Part shown: positions 47,988-59,541 of the stretch, in pieces
How positions within the stretch are numbered: position 1 is the stretch's first letter
How the letters are laid out: the number at the start of each line of letters is the position of its first letter
Assembly (NCBI GenBank): GCA_014529385.2
Contig: CM043959.1
Location: 10,442,809-10,506,808 of the forward strand
From: Adiantum capillus-veneris
Lineage: Eukaryota; Streptophyta; Polypodiopsida; Polypodiales; Pteridaceae
Reading direction: 5' to 3'
Length of the DNA stretch: 64,000 nucleotides
Notes under the pieces: generated by a model
Database searches by the model: none
Seen by the model: only the letters and a program-made list of their open reading frames with translations
Told to the model about the DNA's origin: nothing
Position numbers and translations under genes: made by a program

Positions 47988-50250
47988 GAACCATCAACTC
48001 CCTTAGAGCCGATCATTGAGAAAATTTTGTCTTATACATCATCAAAGAGATCTTACACCTTCATGGTTGAGCGATCCAACAATGCGTGTTTTAACGAGGG
48101 ACCAAACATGGAAGCGGGACCATCCGAGCAAACACCCAAAACAAAATTGTTTCACTTAAAGTATCAATTCAAAAACCATCAAAGTGCATATATCTACAAA
48201 GATGGTATGGATTGATACTATGTGAAGTTAGAGGAAAGGCCTAGAGAGTTTAAGGACCTAGTGCCTATTGACTATAGTAGTGCTCGATACTTTGATGGAG
48301 GAGGAAACAATGTATTTAGTTGTGAAAATTCCCTATATTTTTGAAAAATAGGGAATTATTGGCACAAAAGACAAAGTTGACATAGAGTCGGAAGATTAGC
48401 TATCTAATTTGGACAAGCCAAATACTAAACTAAGGCATGTGAAGGACACAAAACAAGTTAACACTAGGTTGGTAACCTAACAGGACATAAAAGTGTCCTT
48501 TCATGGTTGTGAAAAAAACCTCCAAAACCATAGTAGATCCACTCATTTTGTAAAATCCTCTCATGAGGTTATAGTTCAAGGCCTACTACACATGGAAAAA
48601 ATAAGAAATTTGTAAAATTTCTCATCTTTTGGTCACACCAAGCCTCCAAAGTTGATGGACAAGTACAGTTTCATCAAAACAGTCATTTCTTACATTTTGT
48701 TGCATAAAAATAAGATTAGGGATTTTTGTAGGACTTGAGATAAATTCCCTAGTTAACTTCAATGGGTTGGTGATCTGAACATATGATTGCTTCTCACTCA
48801 CCATTTTTTGTTTTGCCAAAAGAAATAGGTACAAAAAAGTTGAATTTTTACCATTCTTCAAACCTAACATCAAAGTTTCTATAGCCACGCTCAATACAAA
48901 TAATATATGCATGTTTTCTTAGTTCCCTATTGTCCTTTAGGTTCATAAGGAGCCATGGAGCATGTCAAAAGAATAATACATCTCTTACCAAGGGGAATCT
49001 TGGGGACAAAGATGAAGTGCTAAATACAAAAAACATGAAAAAACTTGGGTTCAACATTATGAGTTGTAGAATCCAATAGAAACTATTCAATATCTAGCCA
49101 AATTTGATCCTTATGACTAGATATGGTTACTACCTACAAAATGCATATAGTTAACACAAGAAACTAGCAATATTGAAAAAGCTATACTTGATATACTAGA
49201 ATGTTTCGTTTTCTTCTATAATTGAAAAAATCCACCATCGTTGTCTACTATGCAAAATAGGGTATTATCATAGAAGAGCTTAAATTGGCTAAAAAACAGG
49301 ATTTGACAATTTTTGTAATTTGGTCATAACTTACAACTTTAACATTTATTTCTCCCTAGAAGCATCAGGACATGTTGAGGACTACTAAAGATAGTTCTCT
49401 AGCATTATAGACCTCACAAACATGAATTCTAGAGTGGTATAGTTGCAAAAAGTTGAAAAAAGCCAAAAAAGGACCCATTTTTTCACACAGTTTAGGTTGT
49501 GAAATGTTGTGCAAGGACAAGGTTAAAGATGGAATTCATATTCCAAAAAAATGTCGAGTTTTTTTCAGCTCATGAGACAACTTTCTAGATAGATAGCACC
49601 TCAAAATCGATTTTGAAACTCTTGACATAATTCAAGGAAAATGGTCACTTAACAGGACATAAAAGTGTCCAACGACATAAAAGTGTCCCATTACCAACCT
49701 AGTGTTAACATAGACAATACCCACATAGGATTGTATAAATACAATAATGGGTATCAAATACACTATAATGCGATGAACCTTACATAGGAGAGTTATCGGA
49801 GCAGAAAAGGTTGATGTCGTATGGACATAGATACTTGACAGTAAACCGGAGAGAACTTGAGAGATATACATATTTTGGAGGCCTACTCTATCAATATTAT
49901 ATCAATCCTGATACAATCAGACCGATTGTTTGAGAGACCAAACTAGAAACATGAAGATTGTGTCCAAAAAGATCAATAATTGTTGAATCAACAACATATT
50001 TTAGTGATTATCCCAATGGGATCCTTGGGATCCAGGTTTCCAATGACTAAACATAGGGGCAATGAAGCTCTGAGCATAATATATACAACAAGAGATCCGA
50101 TTACCTTGACAAGGGAGAGAGATGTGCTTCTTGAGGAGAGGGCCACATAAAGAATTCCAACTAGAGATCCTAGGGGAAAATATAGACCCAGGAGTAGTGA
50201 GAATGGTTGTAAAAATATGACATATGCGACCATGTCAGGTAGTTAAATGT
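47988..50250 (+). pseudogene. F2 gag-like protein remnant, interrupted
   Basis: The frame 47988-48215 starts EPSTPLEPIIEKIL and ends AYIYKDGMD at a stop, then goes on YYVKLEERPREFKDLVPIDY and SSARYFDGGGN to about 48330. After the TTAA element, text such as LMSYGHRYLTVNRREL (49810-49857) and YFGGLLYQYYINPDT is readable. DYSSARYF parallels DFSGARYC of F1, and GHRYL occurs in both. No knuckle or enzyme motif was found. Function unknown; a gag-like role is inferred from position behind the leader. Confidence 0.5.
48458..49708 (-). mobile_element. TTAA-flanked TIR element, copy 2 (1251 bp)
   Basis: Reverse-complement copy of 9113-10440, with the same TTAACACTAGGTTGGTAA termini and closely similar throughout, but about 77 bp shorter. 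At its right end the subterminal word ACATAAAAGTGTCC is repeated in tandem (49660-49690). The minus-strand frame 48912-48622 matches the 92-aa frame of copy 1 for 77 residues with about seven changes, then diverges by frameshift. It sits in the gag-like frame of F2. Confidence 0.87.
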
Positions 50251-50376
50251 GTTTGTGAGGGCCATGCCAGGGACCACCGACTGTACCATCTCCAAATTGT
50301 CACACCGGGATCTCCGACATCCCTCCCGCTTGAGACCGACACCAAGACAGGACTCCTCCTACTATTCGATGCCAAC

Positions 50377-51937
50377 TGTCATAAAAACTAATATCTAATT
50401 CTTCCAAATGATTTTCCCATGTTAAACTGATCATTTAATATGGGGAAGTACAAGGGGAGTAAAAGCTAGAATATTGGTAAGGCTGCCAGACTGGTCTCTG
50501 TAGGGACCCAAAGGAGGGAAAATAGGGATCCAAAGGGGGGCAGTCTGTAAAAGAGCAATGTGCTTCAATGGGGCTTAAAAAGACCTAAGGTTCAGCTCCA
50601 TTGAGACTTCCATAGGCTAAAGTTCCTAAATTTAATTCAATTGTTTAATGGCCAAAGTAGGGGAAAATTGGATGGTCATGGGAAGACTAAAAAGTCTTCC
50701 CACATCCCTAGGAAGGAGGGTGCAAGCCCTAATGGTAGGGGATGAGAGAGAGAAACACACACACACACACACTCCCAAGCTCTCTCCAAAGGGAAAAATG
50801 GACACATGGCAGGCTCCTAGGCCAGTTGCCCCCAATTTCCCCTCAAATCCTATTCAATGTCCGTAGAGGTGGACCAGTGAGAATTAGGCTAGAGTAAAAT
50901 TAGTATAATCATTAAAAATGATTGATAAAAAACCACTAGAAATTAAGCTTTCTAGAAGACTATTGTACAGTCTACCAAGGGCTCCAATGAGCATCCAGCA
51001 ACCTAATGGCTTGCCTGATTCCTATTGGCTAGAAGACTAAAAGGTCCAATGAGAGTTTAAATGAATTATTTAATTACCTAAAGCTGTCACAAAAGGGGAA
51101 AGGGGGATACATGTCACAAGGCTATCAATTATGCTTCTAATTTGTGATTGGCTAAGCTTTATAGGAGCCAATGGGAGGCCATCAAGAGTAATTAGAAAGA
51201 GGGGTCAACCAAGAAGAGAGAGAGGGCTGCATTTTTGTCTAACACAATGCTACACACACACACACACACACACAACTCATGTGTGCAAGAAGAACTCCAT
51301 CTCCTTCTCCAAGAATTAAGAAGTAGAGGCCTACACCAAAAACTCTTGGCTATGGAATGCAAATCCAACCAAGAGACAAGCTTCAATGGCATGCTCATCT
51401 CCTCTATCATGCTAATTACTAAGCTAAGCTACACTGTTAGAGTGATTATGTGAGGAGAATACTTCTTTCTCGTAAGATACATCTTCGTCCTCTCAATCAT
51501 CCTCATTCCCTGCTAGCTCTCACCATTTTTGAAGGTGTGTGCGGTATTGGGACTAAGGCTAGGGACACTAGGTGTGTTTTTCAAGCATAATTTGGTGCAT
51601 GAAGATTTTGTCTTCATTGCACCAACAAGTTTTGTGAAGGAACACAAGGATGGTATTGTACAAAAGTTTCCTTTGATGGGAAAAGCTATAATACAGAGCC
51701 TTTATCGAGGGGGGACCGGGTCTATGTAAATCCGGTCCTCAATTGTTGTCAATTGTTCTATTTCTCTATCTTTTCAAGTATTGTCAATGCCAAATTAGCT
51801 AGGTGTAAATTGCTATGTTGCTTTCTCAAATTAAGTACTCTCTCTCTCTATGCTCGTTAGGAACTCTTTCTTAATGAAATGCTCACTATGTTATCAATTT
51901 CTGCTACACACAAGTTACTAGTGCATTAAATGCTACA
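50377..51937 (+). repeat. Solo LTR of the A/B gypsy family (1561 bp)
   Basis: Runs from TGTCATAAAAACTAATATC to ATGCTACA and matches the LTR at 4303-5828 along its length. CCAAC stands immediately on both sides (50372-50376 and 51938-51942), a perfect 5-bp target duplication, and no internal gypsy sequence adjoins it. It contains CA tracts near 50757 and 51252. Confidence 0.93.
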
Positions 51938-51942
51938 CCAAC

Positions 51943-53029
51943 TCAAGGAGGTGATAAATTTCACTTTGTCTTGTATGGATCCCTTAGCCCCAAAGCACCT
52001 CCGCTTATCAGTCCAGCTTTTTAATCAAAGTCATCACACTAACTTCAAACTCAACCTTCCAGGGTCAACTGGTGTTCTCTAGTTCACCCTTGGTTCAAGG
52101 TCACTGACGCTTTTTTCTTGGTTATGATTGAACACATCCATCAGAGTGTTCCCTTAATATGAGTGTATTTAATAGCTACACAAAGCCCTCATTCCCAAGT
52201 TTGATCCCCACTCGGTAGATTGGGATCTCTTTCCCCATTTTTGACTTAACTTAATGGACAACATAAAATTGGGTTCAACTTTCCAACCAACAAATTAACC
52301 CTCCAAAATCCACCCACCCACCAAATCGTTTGATAAATGCACCTCCCTAAGGTAGTACTATAATACTAGAAAACAATATTCCAATCATGTCAAACCAAGA
52401 ATACATTTCAAGCATTTGAAAGCAGTATGCAAGCTGATGCATACACTTGCAAGTGTGTATTTATCAGGTCGTTCCCACCTTTTTTCCTTTTTAGAACATT
52501 TTACTTGCTTTTTCCTTTAGTATTAGTACAATTATCTAGTTATCTTTCAAGAAATCACATATACTCCTTTAGGCTTATCTGTATCCTCGTCCCAAGACTT
52601 GGGTATCTTGTCTCCTCTGCCATGTGTGGATGTAGCGCCTTGACACAATTTCTAATTCTTATTTTTATTTATCTTGTGTGGGATTGGATTACAAAAATAA
52701 TCACTCTAGATAAGACATATTTATGAATTTTGAGAATTATTCAGGTTCCATTTTTGAAAATGAGACTTAAAATTGCATTATTTTTTATTAAGTTTGACCT
52801 CATGGTTGTTTGTGCAAACCCTCTTTCCATATAAAAGTGAGGCAATAGCACATGAATAGGGGGGTCAAACCTAAGGCAACTTAAGTTCAACCCTCACTTG
52901 GTTCTGGTGCTCAGTAATAGATACAAAGGATGTTTGGGTTTATAATGGGCATATGGTTCAAACTAATATATCTCTTTTTTAATAAAAAAAGGGCAAGAAT
53001 TTCAATCTTTACTATAAGCTTCCACCTCT
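51943..53029. other. Unassigned sequence
   Basis: No gene, LTR match or array recognised. Reading frame 52427-52726 has no recognisable features. Confidence 0.5.
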
Positions 53030-53930
53030 TGGTAGGCATTGTCCTTGAGCCTCATGCCCCTTATGTGTCCCCATTCTATGCTAGGGATTGAATGGGGGTA
53101 CATAAAGGACATGAGGCTAGAACTACCACCATGTTCCAGGTAACTTTAGGACATGATGAGCACACTCAAAATTTGTGACTCCACACCTTGTTATAGATAT
53201 TTAAGGAGCATGACTCAAGTATCAACCTTGTTGTGGGTACATAAGCAACACAAGGTTGAAACTCATTTGCCTTGGTATAGGTAGATAAGTGGCATAGGAC
53301 TTAGACATCCTGAGTCTTTATCTGGGTAAAGGGGTAAGTTCAAGTTTCCACCTTGATCTAAGCATTAAAGGGGCATGAGGCTCAAACTTAAGTTTGAGCC
53401 TTATGTCCCTTTAATACTCAAAGAAAGGCTTATGTCCCTTTAATACTCAAAGAAAGGCTAAAGTCCCTTTAAGTTTGAGCCTTATGTCCCTTTAATACTC
53501 AAAGAAAGGCTAAAGTTCAAACGCTTGGGGCTATGGTTTAGGCATGTAAGGAGTGTGAAGTGTTTGAGCCTCTACCTTGTTCCAAAACCCATAGGTAAAG
53601 AAATGAGAGTCAAACTTAAGTTCTTGTTCATGCTCTAGGTATGTAAGAGGCATGAAGCTCTAACTTGAGTTTAAGAAATTGCGTTGTTCCAGATATGTAA
53701 GGGACATGAGGCTCAAGCTTAAGTTTGAGCCACATGAGGCTCAAACTTAAGTCGAGCCTTGGCCTTGCTCCAAATTTACAGGTTAAAATTTGAGCCTCCA
53801 TCTTGTCCAAAGTCGGTAAGAGTGTGGGGCTCAAACTTAAGTTTGAGCCTCCTCCTTGCTCTAGACACGTAAGGGACATGAAAATTTAGGCCTCCACCTT
53901 GCTCTAAGTCAATAAAGGTCATGAGGCTAG
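53030..53930. repeat. Minisatellite with CTCAAACTTAAGTTTGAG palindromes
   Basis: About fifteen diverged units of roughly 55-75 bp, built from CTTGTTCCA/CTTGCTCTA, GGTATGTAAG, GGGACATGAGGCTC and the palindrome. Perfect or near-perfect palindromes lie at about 53382-53403, 53710-53731, 53738-53757 and 53829-53850. Units occur in both orientations (compare CTTGAGCCTCATGCC at 53046 with GGCATGAGGCTCAA at 53372). A 30-bp subunit with CCCTTTAATACTCAAAG is repeated three times at 53400-53512. Confidence 0.85.
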
Positions 53931-55799
53931 AGCCTATTGCCATCTTAGTTACAAAGCTACTCACATCACATAGTTAAGAAATCTAACTAAGGCTAGCAAC
54001 AAAAACTTTAATCTTCTCAAACCTTTTAAACTACAGACACTACATGCAAAACTACTAATGTGCATGTTTGCATGGCACAATTGGCAAGGTACGAGCATGG
54101 ACATGGTACTGGTACAACTTTCTCCCCCCGCTTCTATTTTGTATCCTCCAATATCTCTTGGACAATTAGTGCTCAAAATGAACATAAAACTACTCTTGCA
54201 AAAAAAACCTCCTCTCCTATTTTGTATCCACAACTCCTTTTTTACTGAGCGTTGTTAAGCATGTGTATACACAATACTAGAGGATACAAAACTTATTTTC
54301 AACCCCTACCCAACAACACATGCATAAGTCTCCATCTCCCATTTTTTGTCGCTTCAACCCAAAGCCGCTGCCATTGCCTTGCAATGTTAATTCTTTTTTA
54401 TCTCATGCAATACAGCTTGTTTCCTTGTGATCCACTGCCAATTAGGTACACCTTCAGAGCATCATGAAAGGAATTAGGATCTCATTGAAAGAGCTAAAAC
54501 ATGCAGCCAAGGCATACTCTAGCAAAGGTTTTTGACATTAGTTTATTTGTGGGAGCACTTGACACACACACACACATTGGCTCCAATAACACTCACCCAA
54601 TGTATTCACGTCTATGGAAATGCCACTGCAAAGAGACTTGGTTGCTGCTACCTACCAGCTATTTTCTAATGCTCTGTAGTTACGATCATCATTGTCACCT
54701 GGTCGAGGCTACTGTCCACCACCAATGCCATTCCAGGGAGACTTGTTTGTGGCTATTGGTCACTGCTCTTTAGCCACCATGACTACCATCACCTGGTTAG
54801 CACTGTTGTTTTCCACTTAGGGGAGACCTAGAAGGAGCTATTGTGTTCACCACTCTCAAGTGCTGTGAGTAATTGGGCTTTGCCCCTACTACTGATGGAT
54901 CTCATAGTTGCAAGCAAGAATCAACAAGAAATAGCACCTAGAAGCTAGGTTGTAAGTGCATGTAGGATGGCGTTAAGCTAAACATTGGCAGCACAACCTT
55001 GGCAGCAAACTGGAGTGCATCACCTAACAGCACCAAACGATACCTACAAACCACAGGGGAGAATTTTCATCCGATCTAAAGTTTGAATTTCAAAATTCAA
55101 ACTAAAGTGCACTTCATTAATGAGTTTCATATGATTTTTCCTCTTCAACTAACTAATGGTGCAGGCCGCCCACTTTTCACGAGACCACCCATTGAGCAAG
55201 CATACCCTTTTGCTAGCCTCTAAAAAAGAAGCGCTTTTTTTTTGGATCATGACGGAGTGCTTTGTCTCACTTGACCTCAGGTTTGAACTTCACTCTTTCT
55301 TCGAAGTTTTTGATTGAGAATTTGAAGAGGCACATAGAGCTTAATACATAGGGCAGGTTCAGACAATGTGACAGGCTACAATAGAGGGGGGTGTTTGGAT
55401 CTCTTGTTCTATGTCAAATTCACACAAGATGGAGAGGGCAGTAAACCTTGAAGCTATGATGGTGAGCGCACTATTTCTAATTTGTTTTGCGAGAGCGCTT
55501 TGGAGCTTCTGTGTGGGTAGAGTTTTATCTTTAGTGCACGTCAATGCTCTCTTCCAAGGGAGGGAGTTATCAAAAGAAAAATAATGGGCTTAGAAGAAGG
55601 CTTTTCTGTAGTAAATGTGTTTTCTCCATGACAAAACAAAATCTCTTTGCTGCAGTCTCATTTTAAGAACCTAGTCATAGAGTATGCGTTACGCTCTACC
55701 TCAACTTGAGCCTCTGTGCTTATTTGAAGTAAGTTTGGTTGTAAAAATATCTTTGGATATTGCGATGAATGTGCAATCACTCATGTACTTCAAGAGAAG
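53931..55799. other. Unassigned sequence
   Basis: No coding sequence or repeat with a partner in the window. A short CA tract lies near 54561-54575. Frames at 54058-54773 look accidental. Confidence 0.5.
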
Positions 55800-56854
55800 T
55801 GTCCAAAAAATCTTGATAATAAAGGAAAATAAAAAATGAATACTCGTTAACTGAGTCAACGTCAGTTAACAGAAGCTGCTGAAGACCGAAGACGTACGAA
55901 TGTACATTGAAGATCAAACTGAAGAAGCGGTAAAGATTGGAGTTACACACTTTCCACATTTTTCCAAAATAGCCATGTATTGTAATTTCCCGATTTATTT
56001 AGCCATTGTGATAATTGTAACGTGGTACAGGCTCAATAAGAGTTCCAAGATGTAAAGCATAGGTCACTTAGTGTACCTAGGTTGTAGATACAATAAGTGT
56101 GGAGTCTCAAAGGTCTTGGGCGCCGGACATTACACATTTTAGACCTTGGCTAAGGTATAAAAGCCAACTTTGTAAAGATTTTATTAAGTTTTCGATAAGA
56201 AATACACAGCGTGAGCTAACGACGCTCACTTCTCTCCTTCTCGCGCTTCCTACTCCCTCCCCGGTTGTCACATTGCGAATGCGTTTGTTGCATTGCAACC
56301 GCAGGTAAGAGCTCTACGCATTGACGTAAGCCATTCACAGTATTTCGTAGCTTTTGGCGTCACCGATGTGCGGACTAATTTCATCATAACTAGGAATTTA
56401 CACTTTTAAACCGAAAACTAAGCATAGGCGGGGTATTGGGGCATCATTGCCAAGCATTTATATGCATTCTGGGTCCAAAATGACTAGGTCAAAAATCCAC
56501 TGCTATTAATAATCACGATTTTGGAACTTGACCTAAAGTGGGATTTGAGACCATAGGCATGTGTGCTTTGGTCTTATAAACTTGTCCTAGAAGTTTCGTT
56601 ACGTTTGGATGTCATTTGATGCTATAACGGATGTGAATTGTTTGTCGATGAGCGATTGGCTTTTGGTGATTTCAGTCACTTGAGTGTAACTTGAGTTAGA
56701 TGCGAGTTGTTAGTTGTTTTCCGAGAGATTGACAAGCTCTTGTAGACTCTATGCACTAGTCGAGTCAGCTTCGTCCCATGGTTTGACAAATTAATCATGG
56801 TTCTCGCTAATACTGCAATAAGATAGGATGGTGAGGTTAGACATGTGTCCCACA
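55800..56854 (+). repeat. F1 5' LTR, left boundary uncertain
   Basis: The right end CCCACA at 56849-56854 is followed by TT and the primer site. A promoter-like TATAAAAG lies at 56156-56163. The left end is guessed at TGTCCAAAA (55800). ATTAATAATCACGATT near 56505-56520 resembles the palindrome of the downstream array. Confidence 0.6.
56156..56163 (+). promoter_or_regulatory. TATA box of F1 LTR
   Basis: TATAAAAG about 700 bp before the LTR end, in element orientation. Confidence 0.6.
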
Positions 56855-56856
56855 TT

Positions 56857-56874
56857 TGGCGCCGTTGTCGGAGA
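56857..56874 (+). promoter_or_regulatory. F1 primer-binding site (tRNA-Asp type)
   Basis: TGGCGCCGTTGTCGGAGA starts two bases after the LTR end. It agrees with the standard tRNA-Asp site, as at 22947-22963, with only a few mismatches towards its 3' end. Confidence 0.88.
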
Positions 56875-57198
56875 CAAATAGACCTAAACTAGAGAAAACA
56901 TAAGATTCTTGTGTAATTTTCCATTAACTTTCTCTAGGTTCACCTAGAGTAAAACTTTCTTTTTAGAAACCGCATAGCTTATGATTATCGTCTTTTGCTG
57001 TGTAGAGGTAGCTTGGAAGTAATCGTACTTGCTGAGTGCCTTTAGGATTGTAGGATTGTAGATTTAAATTAGGATTTGGAGAATGATTGAAAGGCGAGAC
57101 AAGTCTTAAGATCAATGCTCAAGAAACCATAAAAAACAAGAAAACTAGTGTTTGTGGACACTTTCCACAACTCCATTGCATGAGAATCTAGGAGTAGG

Positions 57199-59530
57199 GT
57201 AAGTAGGATCCAAGGTGGATTTCAGTTGATTTCTCACTCCAAACGAATCATCTGTGAGTTGTTTATATGAAGTTGCAAAGTTTCAAATCTACAGCTAAAA
57301 ATAGCACGAAAAGACTCCAAACCAGTCATCCAACTGGACAGTAAGCTTAAAAGTTGTATGAACCAGTGGGTAAGCTCAATGACACTTTGACGTAAAATTT
57401 TCAAGAGTTGGTCAAAACTCAGATTATTTACTTTTTCTTGACATTTTAGGCCAAATAAAGTTTTGACTTTATTCATAGGCTCAAAATAGATCATGAAAAG
57501 ACTGCCCAGTGAAAAAGTTCAAAAAAGTGTCAATTTTGGGCCTAAAGTTAATAATCGCGAATATTAACTTTCAGCTTAGATTTGACCAAGGTTCATACCA
57601 TTGACTGCTTGCATGTATACAAACAACTTTTGTAAAGGCCCAAAAGACTTGGATCCCCAAACTAACAAAAAACTGGGTAAAAACTAAAGTTTGTAGTGAC
57701 TTTTTGAGTGTTGAGTATAAATTGGGGAAAAATTTATCCAAACTTGATGAAACTTGATTCATAGGCTTATATTGATGTGATAAACATGTGTATATGCTCA
57801 GTTGATCAAAAAGATGAAAAAAGTTGCCAGTTGTAAATAATCGCGATTATTTACATCTGTCCCATTTTTCAACTTTTTTGACCAAGTCAGCATACCACTA
57901 ATTTTACCATGTTGTAATAAGCCCACAAACCAAATCTGGTACGATTTGGATCGCTGGATTGAAAATTGTGACCAAATTTGCAAAGTCAATCTACAGACAG
58001 AAAACCGATGACCATTTGACCAAAAATAGTCCAAACTTGATGAAACTTAGCTAGTGACCTTAAATGGAGGTGCTTAATAGATCTGTGTCAAGATTGGAAC
58101 AAAAAGTTGCAAAAATTTAGCAGAAGAAAATAATCGCGAATATTTACATCTGCTCCAAAAATTGACAATCTTGCATATTTGGGCATACCACAAGGTCAAG
58201 CATAGCAAGTAGACCTCACAAATCAATTTTGGTGAAATTTGGATCACAAAAGTGAGACATAATCCAGATTCTTGAAATCAGAGTCTGCGGACACGAAACA
58301 GTTAATAAACTTGATGAATCTTGTCCAAATTAAGTTTTAACTTGACTCAGAGACTCAAAAGAGATCATAAAAAGACTGTTTAGGGAAAAAGTTGAAAAAA
58401 GTTATCATTTTAGGTCAAAAGTTAATAATCGCGATTATTAACTTTTGGCTCAAAATTGATCAAGGTTGATACCATAGACTCTAAGCATGATTGCAAACAT
58501 CTTTTGTGAAGGATCATGAAGTTTGGATCACAAAACCGACCAAAACTGAAATTTGTACTGAATGTCGAGAACTTGAGTGTGACTTGGTAAATCTTGTTCA
58601 AATTCAGTGAAACTTGACTCATATGCTTATCTTGATGTGTTAAACAAGTGTACATGATCATATGACCAAAAATCACCAAAAGTAAATAATCGTGATTATT
58701 TACTTTTGAAAAAAAAAATCCTGTAAAAAAAAACTGATGTAAATAATCGTGGTTATTTACTTTTGCTCTAGAATTGAGAAATTTTGCACAACTGGGTATA
58801 CCACACGGTCAAGTACATCAAGTAGACTCCACAAATCAAATTTGGATCACAAAATTGAGACTTAAGCCAGATTCTTGGAATCAAAGTCTGCGAACACTAA
58901 ACAGTTGATAACTTGGACAAATCTTGATCAAACTCAACCAAACTTGTCCAGAGACCACAACAAGGTAAGTACTTGGCAAAACAAGCCTAAAAAGTGTAAA
59001 AACTGAGAAAAGTAAATAATCGAGATTATTTACTTTTGAGCCCCAGAAACAAGATTTTGGACTTTTGAGCTTGTACATTGCTAGAACAACATAATACAAG
59101 GTCACTGGTCAATTTTGGGTTCCATCGGATCCAAATTGGTACCTGTTAACTCAGTTTCAAGTTGCAGATTAGTCCTTTAGCTCCTTGCAAGGATAGAATT
59201 TGGAAATCTCATTTGCTGACTCACTTAGGATCATATTGAAGAACCAGGTTGCAGGCAAAGGATTGGGATCTTGACAAGAGCTGAATTCAAGTCAAGTGGA
59301 AAAAACGGATAACAATCTAATCTGCAGGTTAGGTTATTCAAGGCCTAGATTTTCATCATTTCAAAGACTGCAATCAATTTTGACACTTTCGAGCTAGAGT
59401 TAATCAACTCTTGTGAGTTTAAGAGAAATCAACTGCCAAAAGTACTTTGGCAAGAGCGGTTTTATCAAACCCGAGCAGAATTTTTTTTTGCTAATCAATA
59501 CCAAAATCTGCTAGGAGACAGTTTTTACAG
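57199..59530 (+). other. Predicted leader intron of F1
   Basis: AGG/GTAAGT at 57196-57204 fits the plant 5' splice-site consensus, and TTTTTACAG/A at 59522-59531 fits an acceptor; the first Met of the gag-like frame follows at 59542. The donor is conserved in F2 (46758). The palindrome array lies wholly inside. Splicing is inferred only. Confidence 0.42.
57547..59040 (+). repeat. F1 leader array with AATAATCGCGATTATT palindromes
   Basis: Seven palindromes centred on CGCG or a one-base variant, at 57556, 57842, 58135, 58430, 58691 (CGTG), 58748 (CGTG) and 59021 (CGAG). Units 1 and 4 share outer bases GTTAA...TTAAC and similar flanks; units 3 and 6 share long flanks. So the real unit is a trimer of about 870 bp, with a deletion in the second copy. 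Confidence 0.88.
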
Positions 59531-59541
59531 AACCAATCGAC

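Larger units (their letters stand above)
46428..50376 (+). mobile_element. Retroelement F2, decayed relative of F1
   Basis: Order: degenerate tRNA-Asp-like primer site (TGGCATCATTTTCC at 46428), a donor-like TGG/GTAAGTAGG at 46758, an array of about 289-bp units with a palindrome, then a reading frame with Y/D/G motifs. The same order occurs in F1. The bases around the donor (TAGGAGTTGGGTAAGTAGG) match F1 at 57190-57208 with one mismatch. The element is interrupted by the TTAA element (48458-49708) and by a solo LTR. Confidence 0.6.

Noticed and set aside
52427-52726. 99-aa frame with hydrophobic stretches
   Set aside because: No partner, domain or conserved context; hydrophobicity is expected from TTT/ATT-rich DNA.
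54058-54773. Several 60-90 aa frames
   Set aside because: Overlapping frames on both strands in AT-rich DNA, no start context, no recognisable protein.
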